Source: Mucilaginibacter gracilis
GTDB taxonomy: Bacteria; Bacteroidota; Bacteroidia; Sphingobacteriales; Sphingobacteriaceae
Length of the DNA: 64,000 nucleotides
Direction: 5' to 3'
Assembly: GCF_003633615.1 (NCBI RefSeq)
Contig: NZ_RBKU01000001.1
Span: 5,518,001 to 5,582,000 of the forward strand
Numbering within the stretch: position 1 is the stretch's first letter; the number at the start of each line of letters is the position of its first letter. Positions 16,523 to 24,091 of this stretch are shown here, piece by piece. The position numbers and the translations under genes were made by a program. The notes beneath the pieces were generated by a model. That model was not told where the DNA came from. It was given only the letters and a program-made list of their open reading frames with translations, and ran no database searches.

Positions 16523-18973
16523 ATGAAAACTTTTAAACTGGTTTTAATTACCATATGGCTATGCCTTGCTCAAAATTTTGCGCAGGCGCAAACAAACACG
16601 GCTAAAATTAGTGGCCTGGTGTTAGATAAAGCACAAAAACCTATCGACGGCGCAAGCGTTACCTTAATTGCCGCCAAGAATTCGGCAACGGTAAAAGCAG
16701 TGCTTGCCAATGCCGATGGTAGTTTTTTGTTTGATAACCTGGCCGCAGGTAATTATTGCATAGCAGTAACCACAATGGGTTATAGCACCTACCGCGGCAC
16801 ACCAATAAATACAGGCACCGGGCAGGCTATAAAATTACCCGCTATTATTTTGGTGCAAACCAGCAAAGCCCTGCAAGAAGTTGCCATCACCGAGCAAAAA
16901 AACTTTGTAGAACATAAAATAGACCGCACGGTGGTAAACGTAAATGCCCTGATTAGCAATACAGGTGCAAACGCGCTTGAAGTGTTGGAGAAATCGCCGG
17001 GGGTTGTTGTAGACGAAAATGGCAACATTAGCTTTAAAGGTAAAGGTGGTGTTATGGTGATGATTGATGATAAACCCACCTACCTATCCGGCGAAAACCT
17101 GGCTAACTACCTTAAAGCCATCCCGGCCTCACAACTAGACCAAATTGAGCTGATGAGCAACCCACCCGCTAAGTATGATGCATCGGGCAGTGCGGGGGTT
17201 ATCAACATCAAAACAAAAAAATCAAAGGATGCAGGTTTTAACGGCACTTTTGCCGCCAGCGTAGGCCGGGCCAAATACTGGCGCACGCTGGAGAGCCTTA
17301 ACCTAAACTACCATGTAAACAACATTAACCTGTTTGCCAATATGGGTTACGGCGTGGGCAATAATTACCGCCGCTTAGATGTTACACGCACATACCTTAA
17401 TGGGCAGGGCAACATCACATCGGGCTACCTCGAAACGGCATTTTTTCACCCCATGAGTTATAACCCCAACATTAAAATGGGGATGGATTACTACCTATCG
17501 CCCAAAACAACGTTTGGTGTTGTGCTTACGGGTATGTTTACAACGGGCCGCAATACCAACCCGGTAAACAGTTTTATAACCGATAGCAAGGGCAAAACAG
17601 ATTCGGCCATAATAGCCTACAACACCACCCGCAGCAAGTTTTACAACAAAGGGGGCAATTTAAATTACAACCACCAGTTTGAGCAAAAAGGCCACGAACT
17701 GAGTTTTAATTTAGATTACCTAAATTACAATTCGGGCCGTACACAATCATTTAGCAACAGCAGCTATAACAACGCAGGTGTTTTGGGTAGCCAGCAAAAC
17801 ATTACCGACGATTTGCCTGCCAACATTAACATTTACGCCGCCAAAACCGATTATGCCAAACCCCTTAGCGCCAAAGGCAAGTTTGAGAGCGGCCTTAAAA
17901 CCAGCTACGTAAATACCGATAATGCCGCCTATTACTTTAACGTGCTTAACAACGTTAGCACCGTTGATAATAACAACAGCAACCACTTTATTTACAAAGA
18001 AAACATTAACGCGGCTTACGTTAATTTTAATAAAGAGTATAAGCGTTTTTCGGCACAGTTTGGCCTGCGGGCCGAAAACACCAACGTAAGCGGCCACCAA
18101 CTGGGCAACGCCCAAAGTCCCGATTCGGCTTTTACACAGCACTATACCAGCCTGTTCCCAACAGGTTATGTGTTGTATAAGTTAGATACTGCGGGCTCGC
18201 ACACGCTAAACCTATCCTACGGCAGGCGTATAGACAGGCCGTACTATCAGGATTTAAACCCCTTTGTAACCATATTAGATAAGTATAGCCAGTTTGAGGG
18301 CAATCCCTTTTTAAAGCCTCAGTTTGCCAGCGAGTACCAACTAACGTATGGCTACAAAAGCTGCTTCTCGTTAACGGTAGACTATAATGTAATTAACGAT
18401 TACCAGGTTGAATACGATATGCAAAAAGGCGATATTTTTTTAGCCACAACCATGAACCTGGGCCAGCGCGTACATTGGGCGTTTGAAATTTACTGGGCAT
18501 TAAAACCTGTAAAATGGTTTAACTTTACCCTAAACGGCGAGTTAGACCATAATCAATTTTCGGGGCAGCTCGTTAATTCGTTCATCAACAACAGTACAAC
18601 CTATTTGTATGTAAACGAGGTTAACCAGTTCAATTTTACAAACGGCTGGGCGGCCGAACTGAGTGCATTTTATTTATCGCCAGCCAGAGACGCGCAGTTT
18701 ACGCATATTTACCGCGAGCAGATAAACGTTGGCATATCAAAAAAGGTACTCAACAATAAAGGCACCATAAAGCTTAGTGCGAGAGATATTTTTAAGGGCA
18801 ATTATTCGGCAGGCAACATTACCAATATACCCAATGTACTTGCAACCTACCATAATGATAATGGAAACCGATCTGTAACGGCGGGCTTTACCTACAACTT
18901 TGGCACAACACCCAAAAACGAAAAAAGGCGAAACAGCAGTGCCGAAAGCGAACAAGACAGGGTGAGGAATTAA
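16523..18973 (+). CDS. Outer-membrane TonB-dependent receptor-like beta-barrel protein
   Basis: An 816-residue outer-membrane protein. After the signal peptide (ending NFAQAQ) comes a carboxypeptidase-regulatory-like domain (ISGLVLDKAQKPIDGASVTL..., residues ~29-110), then a plug-like domain (GANALEVLEKSPGVVVDENGNISFKGKGGVMVMIDDKPTY...SGSAGVINIKTKK) and a long barrel (OMP_b-brl_3 type) ending in a non-aromatic tail rich in E/R/S. No classic TonB box is evident. No SusD-type partner is adjacent. Location after the sigma operon hints at, but does not prove, shared control. Substrate unknown. Confidence 0.88.
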   Translation: MKTFKLVLITIWLCLAQNFAQAQTNTAKISGLVLDKAQKPIDGASVTLIAAKNSATVKAVLANADGSFLFDNLAAGNYCIAVTTMGYSTYRGTPINTGTGQAIKLPAIILVQTSKALQEVAITEQKNFVEHKIDRTVVNVNALISNTGANALEVLEKSPGVVVDENGNISFKGKGGVMVMIDDKPTYLSGENLANYLKAIPASQLDQIELMSNPPAKYDASGSAGVINIKTKKSKDAGFNGTFAASVGRAKYWRTLESLNLNYHVNNINLFANMGYGVGNNYRRLDVTRTYLNGQGNITSGYLETAFFHPMSYNPNIKMGMDYYLSPKTTFGVVLTGMFTTGRNTNPVNSFITDSKGKTDSAIIAYNTTRSKFYNKGGNLNYNHQFEQKGHELSFNLDYLNYNSGRTQSFSNSSYNNAGVLGSQQNITDDLPANINIYAAKTDYAKPLSAKGKFESGLKTSYVNTDNAAYYFNVLNNVSTVDNNNSNHFIYKENINAAYVNFNKEYKRFSAQFGLRAENTNVSGHQLGNAQSPDSAFTQHYTSLFPTGYVLYKLDTAGSHTLNLSYGRRIDRPYYQDLNPFVTILDKYSQFEGNPFLKPQFASEYQLTYGYKSCFSLTVDYNVINDYQVEYDMQKGDIFLATTMNLGQRVHWAFEIYWALKPVKWFNFTLNGELDHNQFSGQLVNSFINNSTTYLYVNEVNQFNFTNGWAAELSAFYLSPARDAQFTHIYREQINVGISKKVLNNKGTIKLSARDIFKGNYSAGNITNIPNVLATYHNDNGNRSVTAGFTYNFGTTPKNEKRRNSSAESEQDRVRN

Positions 18974-19020
18974 CCAATAAAATAATTAAAACACTGCAAA
19001 ACAAATAGTTAATTATATTA

Positions 19021-19056
19021 AACTGTATTTTACGTTAAATAACGTAAAATACAGTT
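19021..19056. promoter_or_regulatory. 36-bp perfect palindrome, likely BlaI-type operator
   Basis: Two 16-base perfect arms (AACTGTATTTTACGTT and its complement) around AAAT. The arms carry the TGTA/TACA half-site type used by BlaI/MecI repressors. It lies 33 bases before the BlaI-family gene and has no T-run, so an autoregulatory operator fits better than a terminator of the receptor gene upstream. Confidence 0.7.
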
Positions 19057-19089
19057 GTAAAACTGAAAAATAAGTTTCACCTTTGGTTT

Positions 19090-19449
19090 ATGGAAGAGTT
19101 AACCAAAACCGAAGAACGCATTATGCAGGTACTATGGAACCTTGGCCCAGCGTTTGTTAAAGATATTATTGATAAACTGCCCGGTGAGCCTAAGCCGCCT
19201 TACAATACCATATCGTCGGTAGTGAGGTTGCTGGAGAAAAAGGGCTATGTAGGTTTTAAGGCTTATGGCAAAACCTACGAGTATTTTCCGCTTATCACAA
19301 AAACCGCCTACCGCAAGCACACCTTTGGCAAACTGTTTAAAGATTACTTCGACGGCTCGGCCGAGAGCCTTTTATCCTTCATGGTAAAGGAAGAAAATTT
19401 GAGCAACGACGAGATCAGCAACATCAAACAACTTATTAACAAGCAATAA
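19090..19449 (+). CDS. BlaI/MecI/CopY family transcriptional repressor
   Basis: A 119-residue winged-helix repressor: TKTEERIMQVLWNLGPAFVKDIIDKLP (helix-turn-helix start), then PYNTISSVVRLLEKKGYVGFKAYGKTYEYFPLITK (recognition helix and wing), then a C-terminal dimerisation helix pair. Relatives are inactivated by proteolysis triggered by an M56 membrane protease; the next gene, 2 bases downstream, encodes one. The palindrome just upstream is the probable operator. The targets beyond its own operon are unknown. Confidence 0.95.
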   Translation: MEELTKTEERIMQVLWNLGPAFVKDIIDKLPGEPKPPYNTISSVVRLLEKKGYVGFKAYGKTYEYFPLITKTAYRKHTFGKLFKDYFDGSAESLLSFMVKEENLSNDEISNIKQLINKQ

Positions 19450-19451
19450 TT

Positions 19452-21428
19452 ATGTATATGGAACTGTTTATGTATCTGCTAAAAGTAACCGCCTGTACGG
19501 CTGCCTTTTACATTTTTTATTATCTGTTATTCAGTAAGTTAACCTTCTTTAGCATTAACAGGTGGTATCTGCTAAGCGCGCTTGTGGCAAGCTTAGTTAT
19601 CCCGGCGCTGCACATTAGCGTGCAAACGGTGGTTAATGCACCGCCGGTTAGCAACCAGGTAACTATCAACAATGCAGCAGCAAATATTGTTGCCATTGCC
19701 GAACCCAGTCAACCGGTGGTTGTACAGCAAGCCGTTACACCCATCAACTGGCTTTTTATAGCCAACTGTGCTTATTGGTTAATTGCAGGTTTGCTTGTAT
19801 TAAAGTTGTGTATTAACCTTTATTCTATTTTGTATAAAGCGGTTAAATACGGGCAGCGGCAAAAAAGCTATTTCGTGGTTAATGGGCAATCGCCAAACAA
19901 TTCGTCGTTTTTTAACTACATTTTTTTGAATGCCGATGGCCTTACCGAAGCCGAAAAAGAACAGGTTATAGCGCACGAACTGGTGCATGTGCAACAACTA
20001 CACTCGGCAGATAATTTATTTGTGGAGATAGTAAAAGCCGTACTTTGGTTTAACCCTTTTGTGTACCTGTTTTCCCGCGCACTTTGCCAGGCCCACGAGT
20101 TTGAGGTTGACCGCCGTTTGGCCAGCCAATACAACTCAAAAAGTTATGCGGGTTTGTTGCTCAAACTATCATCGCCGGGAGGGGCGGGTTTGGTAAACCA
20201 GTTTAGTGCCTATGGTTTAAAAAGCCGTGTTGGCATGTTGTTTAACCGCCCATCGGCCACAGCCAAAAAGTTGTGTTACTTGCTGGTGCTGCCTGTTTTG
20301 TGCGCGCTAACTTACTTTTTTGTTATCGAAAAAACGTATGCCTACAACTATAACAACAGCAATTTTGTAATAGTGCTTGATGCCGGGCACGGTGGCAAAG
20401 AAACCGGTGTAGCGGCCAACGGCCTTGTTGAAAAAGACCTTAACCTGCAACTGGTACAACAAATTAAGGCTGTTGCCGATGAGAGGGGCATTAAAACCGT
20501 TTTAACCCGCACAGATGATAAATTAGTATCCATGGCCGAGCGGTTGGCGCCAAAGGGTGATGTTTTTGTTTCGGTACATACTAACTGGGCACCCGTAAAT
20601 GATGCCGGTGCCACCGGGATGCGCATTATTACCAGTAGCCGCAACCTGGAGTTTACGCAATCGCAAAACCTGGCCATGGCCTTTGTTACCCAGATGGCGC
20701 ATTTGCCACATTTACAAGGTGTTGAATCTTTTGATGTTGTGCAACAGAACATAGGCGTACTGAGCAAAAATAAACTGCCAGCCGTTTTACTGGAGATGGG
20801 TTACATGAGCAATAAAAGCGATGTACAATACCTAACCGACAAGCAATATCAACGCAATTTGGCCGAAAAAATCATCAACGCCGTAATTGCATTTGAAAAA
20901 TCGCCAACCAAAAAAATATCCCAAATGGGGCCTGTGGATACTGCCATACATACCAAGGTAAAGGTTACGTTTTTGAACCAGCAACCGCAAACGGCAGCTC
21001 AAAATATAGTAAAAGATACTGCAATAAGGGTTGTTGCAAAAACAAGAACGGCTGCCAATGCCAAAAAATATGATGTAACAGGGTTATCCATGGCTTATTC
21101 CGGAAATTATTATGACAAAGCCAAATCCAATGAAGATATGTATAAGGAATTTAAGGCTGCAAAATATACCGCTACCGATTCAACCGGGCACTACTATAAC
21201 ACCCCAACCACCACGCTTTATAACGCCGAACTAAGTACTCCGAAATATAATATTAAGGCAAAGGTGATTAAAATTAACATCAAAGACAGCCTGATAACGG
21301 CAACCGGTGGTGTAAAGATAAAAATGCACGACGACAAAGAATCACATGACAATACTGTGGTAACAACAGATTCGCTAACTATCGATTTAAAGTTCCATTA
21401 TCTTAAAAAAGGCAGCACCAGGCAATAG
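19452..21428 (+). CDS. M56 antirepressor protease fused to N-acetylmuramoyl-L-alanine amidase
   Basis: A 658-residue BlaR1/MecR1-like membrane protein. Four hydrophobic segments (about 5-25, 37-52, 98-120 and 273-290) surround the M56 zinc protease domain with H175-E-L-V-H179 and the downstream EVDRR. In place of the penicillin-binding sensor of BlaR1, the outside part (from ~300) is an Amidase_3 domain with zinc ligands in DAGHGG, EKDLNL and SVHTNW and catalytic Glu in LLEMGY. A tail (~490-658) ends with a short stretch reminiscent of LptA/OstA repeats (weak). It presumably senses cell-wall material and inactivates the repressor encoded just upstream (inference). Confidence 0.92.
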   Translation: MYMELFMYLLKVTACTAAFYIFYYLLFSKLTFFSINRWYLLSALVASLVIPALHISVQTVVNAPPVSNQVTINNAAANIVAIAEPSQPVVVQQAVTPINWLFIANCAYWLIAGLLVLKLCINLYSILYKAVKYGQRQKSYFVVNGQSPNNSSFFNYIFLNADGLTEAEKEQVIAHELVHVQQLHSADNLFVEIVKAVLWFNPFVYLFSRALCQAHEFEVDRRLASQYNSKSYAGLLLKLSSPGGAGLVNQFSAYGLKSRVGMLFNRPSATAKKLCYLLVLPVLCALTYFFVIEKTYAYNYNNSNFVIVLDAGHGGKETGVAANGLVEKDLNLQLVQQIKAVADERGIKTVLTRTDDKLVSMAERLAPKGDVFVSVHTNWAPVNDAGATGMRIITSSRNLEFTQSQNLAMAFVTQMAHLPHLQGVESFDVVQQNIGVLSKNKLPAVLLEMGYMSNKSDVQYLTDKQYQRNLAEKIINAVIAFEKSPTKKISQMGPVDTAIHTKVKVTFLNQQPQTAAQNIVKDTAIRVVAKTRTAANAKKYDVTGLSMAYSGNYYDKAKSNEDMYKEFKAAKYTATDSTGHYYNTPTTTLYNAELSTPKYNIKAKVIKINIKDSLITATGGVKIKMHDDKESHDNTVVTTDSLTIDLKFHYLKKGSTRQ

Positions 21429-21451
21429 CCAATTACCAATGGCTTAAAAAC

Positions 21452-22102
21452 CTACCACATAAACGAGTATATGCGGGTTTCGTTTTTAAGCCATTGGTTA
21501 AATATATTAAGGTTGCTTTCTTTACCGCTCACTTCAAACTCAAAACTGGTTTGCACATCCTGCCGGGTTTCTTTAAAGTTGCGTGCCTTCAGTTGCAGTT
21601 GGGTTAATTTGGCTTGCAGTTCGTCGCTATCAAACCCATCCTTATAGCTAATGGTATAACTGCGGTGCTGAAAACGGGCATCAATAAAGTTTTGCAAAAA
21701 CTGCATGGCCCACAAAATTATAAGCGATACAGCCAGCGAAAGCAATGCAATTGCATAATCGCCAATACCAATTAGCATGCCCAGGGCTGCGGCAATCCAA
21801 ATAGTTGCGGCGGTGGTTATCCCCGAAACCGAAAAGCCGTTCCTGAAAATTACTCCTGCACCCAAAAAGCCCACGCCGGTAATAATATTGGCCGCAATCC
21901 TATCTTCATTGTCCGGAAAGCCCAGCTTGTACGAGCAAATAGTAAACAGCGTTGAACCTACACAAATAATAGCCAAAGTGCGAAACCCCGCCGGCTTGCG
22001 CCTGATTTCGCGCTCCAAACCCACCAAACAGCCAACCATAGCCGAGAGGAAAAGTTTAAAAACTTCTTCGGTATAGCGTATATCGGTAGGGTTAACAGCC
22101 AT
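21452..22102 (-). CDS. MgtC/SapB family membrane protein
   Basis: A 216-residue inner-membrane protein with about five N-terminal helices. The MgtC core is visible: LFLSAMVGCLVGLEREIRRKPAGFRTLAIICVGSTLFT, GVGFLGAGVIFRNG and SGITTAATIWIAAALGMLIGIG, followed by a C-terminal ACT-like cytoplasmic domain. MgtC proteins affect magnesium homeostasis and, in pathogens, F-type ATP synthase activity; they are not Mg transporters themselves. No magnesium riboswitch or mgtA neighbour is seen. It is convergent with the M56 gene. Confidence 0.92.
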   Translation of the reverse strand: MAVNPTDIRYTEEVFKLFLSAMVGCLVGLEREIRRKPAGFRTLAIICVGSTLFTICSYKLGFPDNEDRIAANIITGVGFLGAGVIFRNGFSVSGITTAATIWIAAALGMLIGIGDYAIALLSLAVSLIILWAMQFLQNFIDARFQHRSYTISYKDGFDSDELQAKLTQLQLKARNFKETRQDVQTSFEFEVSGKESNLNIFNQWLKNETRIYSFMW

Positions 22103-22403
22103 GGTATTTTTTTATGCAAGTATAATTATTTTGACGCGATGGAATGACAAGCTGTTTTAAAATCCTGTCATTGCGAGTAATAGAACGCTGCGGCCTATGA
22201 AAGTGAAATGACGAATAAGAGCGTTGGCTTGTGCGATTCCCCTCTTGAGAGCAGGGCTACTATTACCTATTATTAAGTCAATAGTACTAAGTCTTGAGTC
22301 AAAAGTTATTCTTTTTTTGACTTAGAACTTAAAACTTTTGGCTAAACACTTTCCTTTATTACACACCATTAACATAACACTCCGTGCCATTGCTTCAAAC
22401 ACC
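22103..22403. other. Intergenic region with repeat fragments
   Basis: No gene is seen. It holds a degenerate piece of the TCATTGCGAG repeat (22166-22180) and a word-hairpin (about 22265-22340) with AAGTCTTGAGTCAAAAGTTA in one arm and TGACTTAGAACTTAAAACTTTTGG in complement-like form in the other. Confidence 0.5.
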
Positions 22404-23114
22404 TTATCCCATCAACTCCCCTACCAACTCGGGCACGCCAACTGTGGCTTTGGCTTCTATTTTGATGATGTTGGCAACGTTATAAACGGTGGGTATTTTA
22501 GGATCGACGATAATTTTCGGTATTTCATCCGGCACGTAATTAATTAAGCCCGATGCCGGGTACACAGCCAACGAAGTACCTATCAGGATAAACAAATCGG
22601 CTTTAGCGCAAATTTGGGCAGCGGTTTCTATCATGGGCACCATTTCGCCAAACCAAACCACGTGTGGCCGCAATGGCGAACCAAGCTGGCACACCTCATC
22701 CATACCCAGCTCCCAACCGTTGATGGGATAGGTTAGCGTGGGCCGCTTGCTTGATTGCGACCGCGTGATGATGCCATGCAGGTGTACTACATTGGTTGAT
22801 CCGGCACGCTCGTGCAGGTCGTCAATATTTTGGGTGATGATGGTTACCTTATATTTTTCTTCCAGCTTTGCCAGTGCATAATGCGCGGCATTAGGCTGCG
22901 CCTCTAAAACCGACTTGCGCCGCTGGTTATAAAAATCCTGAACCAGGGCGGGGTTGCGTTCCCAGGCTTCGGGTGTGGCAACATCTTCAATGTTATAACC
23001 TTCCCACAGGCCATCGGTATCCCTAAAGGTTTTAAGGCCGCTTTCGGCACTAATGCCTGCCCCGGTTAAAACTACAATATGAGCACCGGGTTTTTGATGT
23101 GCTTGGTTTTCCAT
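22404..23114 (-). CDS. cobB: Sir2-family NAD-dependent protein deacylase (class III type)
   Basis: A 236-residue sirtuin. NAD-binding motifs are GAGISAESGLKTFRDTDGLWE, TQNIDDLHERAG and the catalytic HLHG histidine, with later GTSLAVYPA. The Tyr/Arg pair for acidic acyl-lysine (FYNQRR) suggests a SIRT5/CobB-like desuccinylase or deacylase. The usual four zinc cysteines after HLHG are missing; only one Cys is present there (DEVCQLGSPLRPHVVWFGE), as in many Bacteroidota class III sirtuins. It removes acyl groups from lysines in cytoplasmic proteins. A separate gene elsewhere encodes a macro-domain ADP-ribose-derivative hydrolase. Confidence 0.92.
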   Translation of the reverse strand: MENQAHQKPGAHIVVLTGAGISAESGLKTFRDTDGLWEGYNIEDVATPEAWERNPALVQDFYNQRRKSVLEAQPNAAHYALAKLEEKYKVTIITQNIDDLHERAGSTNVVHLHGIITRSQSSKRPTLTYPINGWELGMDEVCQLGSPLRPHVVWFGEMVPMIETAAQICAKADLFILIGTSLAVYPASGLINYVPDEIPKIIVDPKIPTVYNVANIIKIEAKATVGVPELVGELMG

Positions 23115-23143
23115 ATCAGTAAAATTAAGAAAACGGAAACAAA

Positions 23144-23176
23144 AAACGATGGCCCCCTAATCCCCTAAAGGGGGAA
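23144..23176. repeat. Short GC-rich palindrome
   Basis: CCCCCTAATCCCCTAAAGGGGG with a short spacer and T/A tail; a generic Bacteroidota intergenic repeat and possible terminator between the sirtuin start and copy B of the larger palindrome. Confidence 0.5.
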
Positions 23177-23205
23177 TTTTTTGATGGAAAGACAAATATA
23201 ACATT

Positions 23206-23344
23206 CAAGCATTGGGACTGGCGCGATTCCCTCCCAACGGGAGGGTGCAGGGAGGGGTTTATGCGAGAGCAACGCAAATAAACCCCTCCCTGCAACTTCA
23301 CAACCCATTGCACCCCTCCCCGAGGAGGGAATAAATTCTTTTTT
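23206..23344 (-). repeat. Dispersed ~130-bp GC palindrome, copy B
   Basis: Reverse-orientation copy: begins with the tag CAAGCATTGGG, then ATTCCCTCCCAACGGGAGGG, inner arms GGGAGGGGTTTAT / ATAAACCCCTCCC, and ends CCGAGGAGGGAATAAA. It fills most of the gap between the sirtuin and DUF6580 genes. Confidence 0.85.
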
Positions 23345-23379
23345 AATGGAATTCTAAAGCCGATCGTTTGTTTCGGCAC

Positions 23380-23414
23380 AAAAAAAGGGCGGTGATCTTC
23401 TGTAATCACCGCCC
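23380..23414 (-). terminator. Rho-independent terminator of the btuB operon
   Basis: On the minus strand: GGGCGGTGAT, 8-base loop, ATCACCGCCC, then seven T. It lies 23 bases after the DUF6580-type gene stop. Confidence 0.92.
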
Positions 23415-23437
23415 TAATATTTATGTTGTTAATTTGT

Positions 23438-24058
23438 TTAAGCTGCTCTTAAAGCGCCATTATTGTTTGGCTGGTAAGCCAGTGCCGAATATTTACGCTT
23501 GGCCAATTCAAAGCCGCCAAATAGTAAGGTGCCAAAAACGGCATCGCCATAAACCATATTGCGCTCAAAGGGTATGGCTGCCAGTAGCGATTGCCCGTAA
23601 CCCGCCAAAGTATGCGGATACATGGTGCCGTATAAAAAAGGCAGGTCCATTATTAACCAATGGATGCAAATGCCTGCTATTGATGCTAAAAGCACGTTTA
23701 AAAAGTTAGCCTTTTTTATTAAACTGCCAACAAAAACCATAATGGCAAAAGTTAAATACATCCAAACCGAACTGCTTGTCCACAACAATATTTTAGATGT
23801 GTACAGGTAGTTAATGGCTATATTACTTAAAAACAAAGCCAGCAAAACTACTGCATAAGCTTTCCATTTATCGGCAAAATAAGCACCGCCAAACAGGGCA
23901 ATAGCTCCCACAGGCGTAAAATTACTCAATACCTGAAACTTGTAACTCAGCAAGCGGAAGGCCATAGCAACCACTATCATTAAAATAAGTACAATGGTGC
24001 GTGTATTTGTTTTCTGTAAGGTCATATATAACTTTATTATGGGTGCAAAAATACTCAA
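23438..24058 (-). CDS. DUF6580-type small membrane protein, candidate B12 transporter component
   Basis: A 206-residue protein with about six hydrophobic helices (TIVLILMIVVAMAFRLL, VGAIALFGGAYF, YAVVLLALFLSNIAINYLY, SVWMYLTFAIMVFVGSLI, VLLASIAGICIHWLI, YGDAVFGTLLFGGFELA). The size, the PVGAIALFGGAYF opening and lack of soluble domains resemble solitary S-components of ECF transporters. It lies 33 bases after btuB, inside the same riboswitch-controlled transcript and before its terminator. A role moving cobalamin or a precursor across the inner membrane is inference from context; the family itself is uncharacterised to my knowledge. Confidence 0.75.
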   Translation of the reverse strand: MSIFAPIIKLYMTLQKTNTRTIVLILMIVVAMAFRLLSYKFQVLSNFTPVGAIALFGGAYFADKWKAYAVVLLALFLSNIAINYLYTSKILLWTSSSVWMYLTFAIMVFVGSLIKKANFLNVLLASIAGICIHWLIMDLPFLYGTMYPHTLAGYGQSLLAAIPFERNMVYGDAVFGTLLFGGFELAKRKYSALAYQPNNNGALRAA

Positions 24059-24091
24059 ACTAAACTACAATAAAAACAGCTTGCTTATTGG

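Noticed and set aside
18961..19056. Terminator of the upstream receptor gene at the 36-bp palindrome
   Set aside because: There is no T-run after either arm and it lies close before the BlaI gene start; an operator is more likely, although a terminator role cannot be ruled out.
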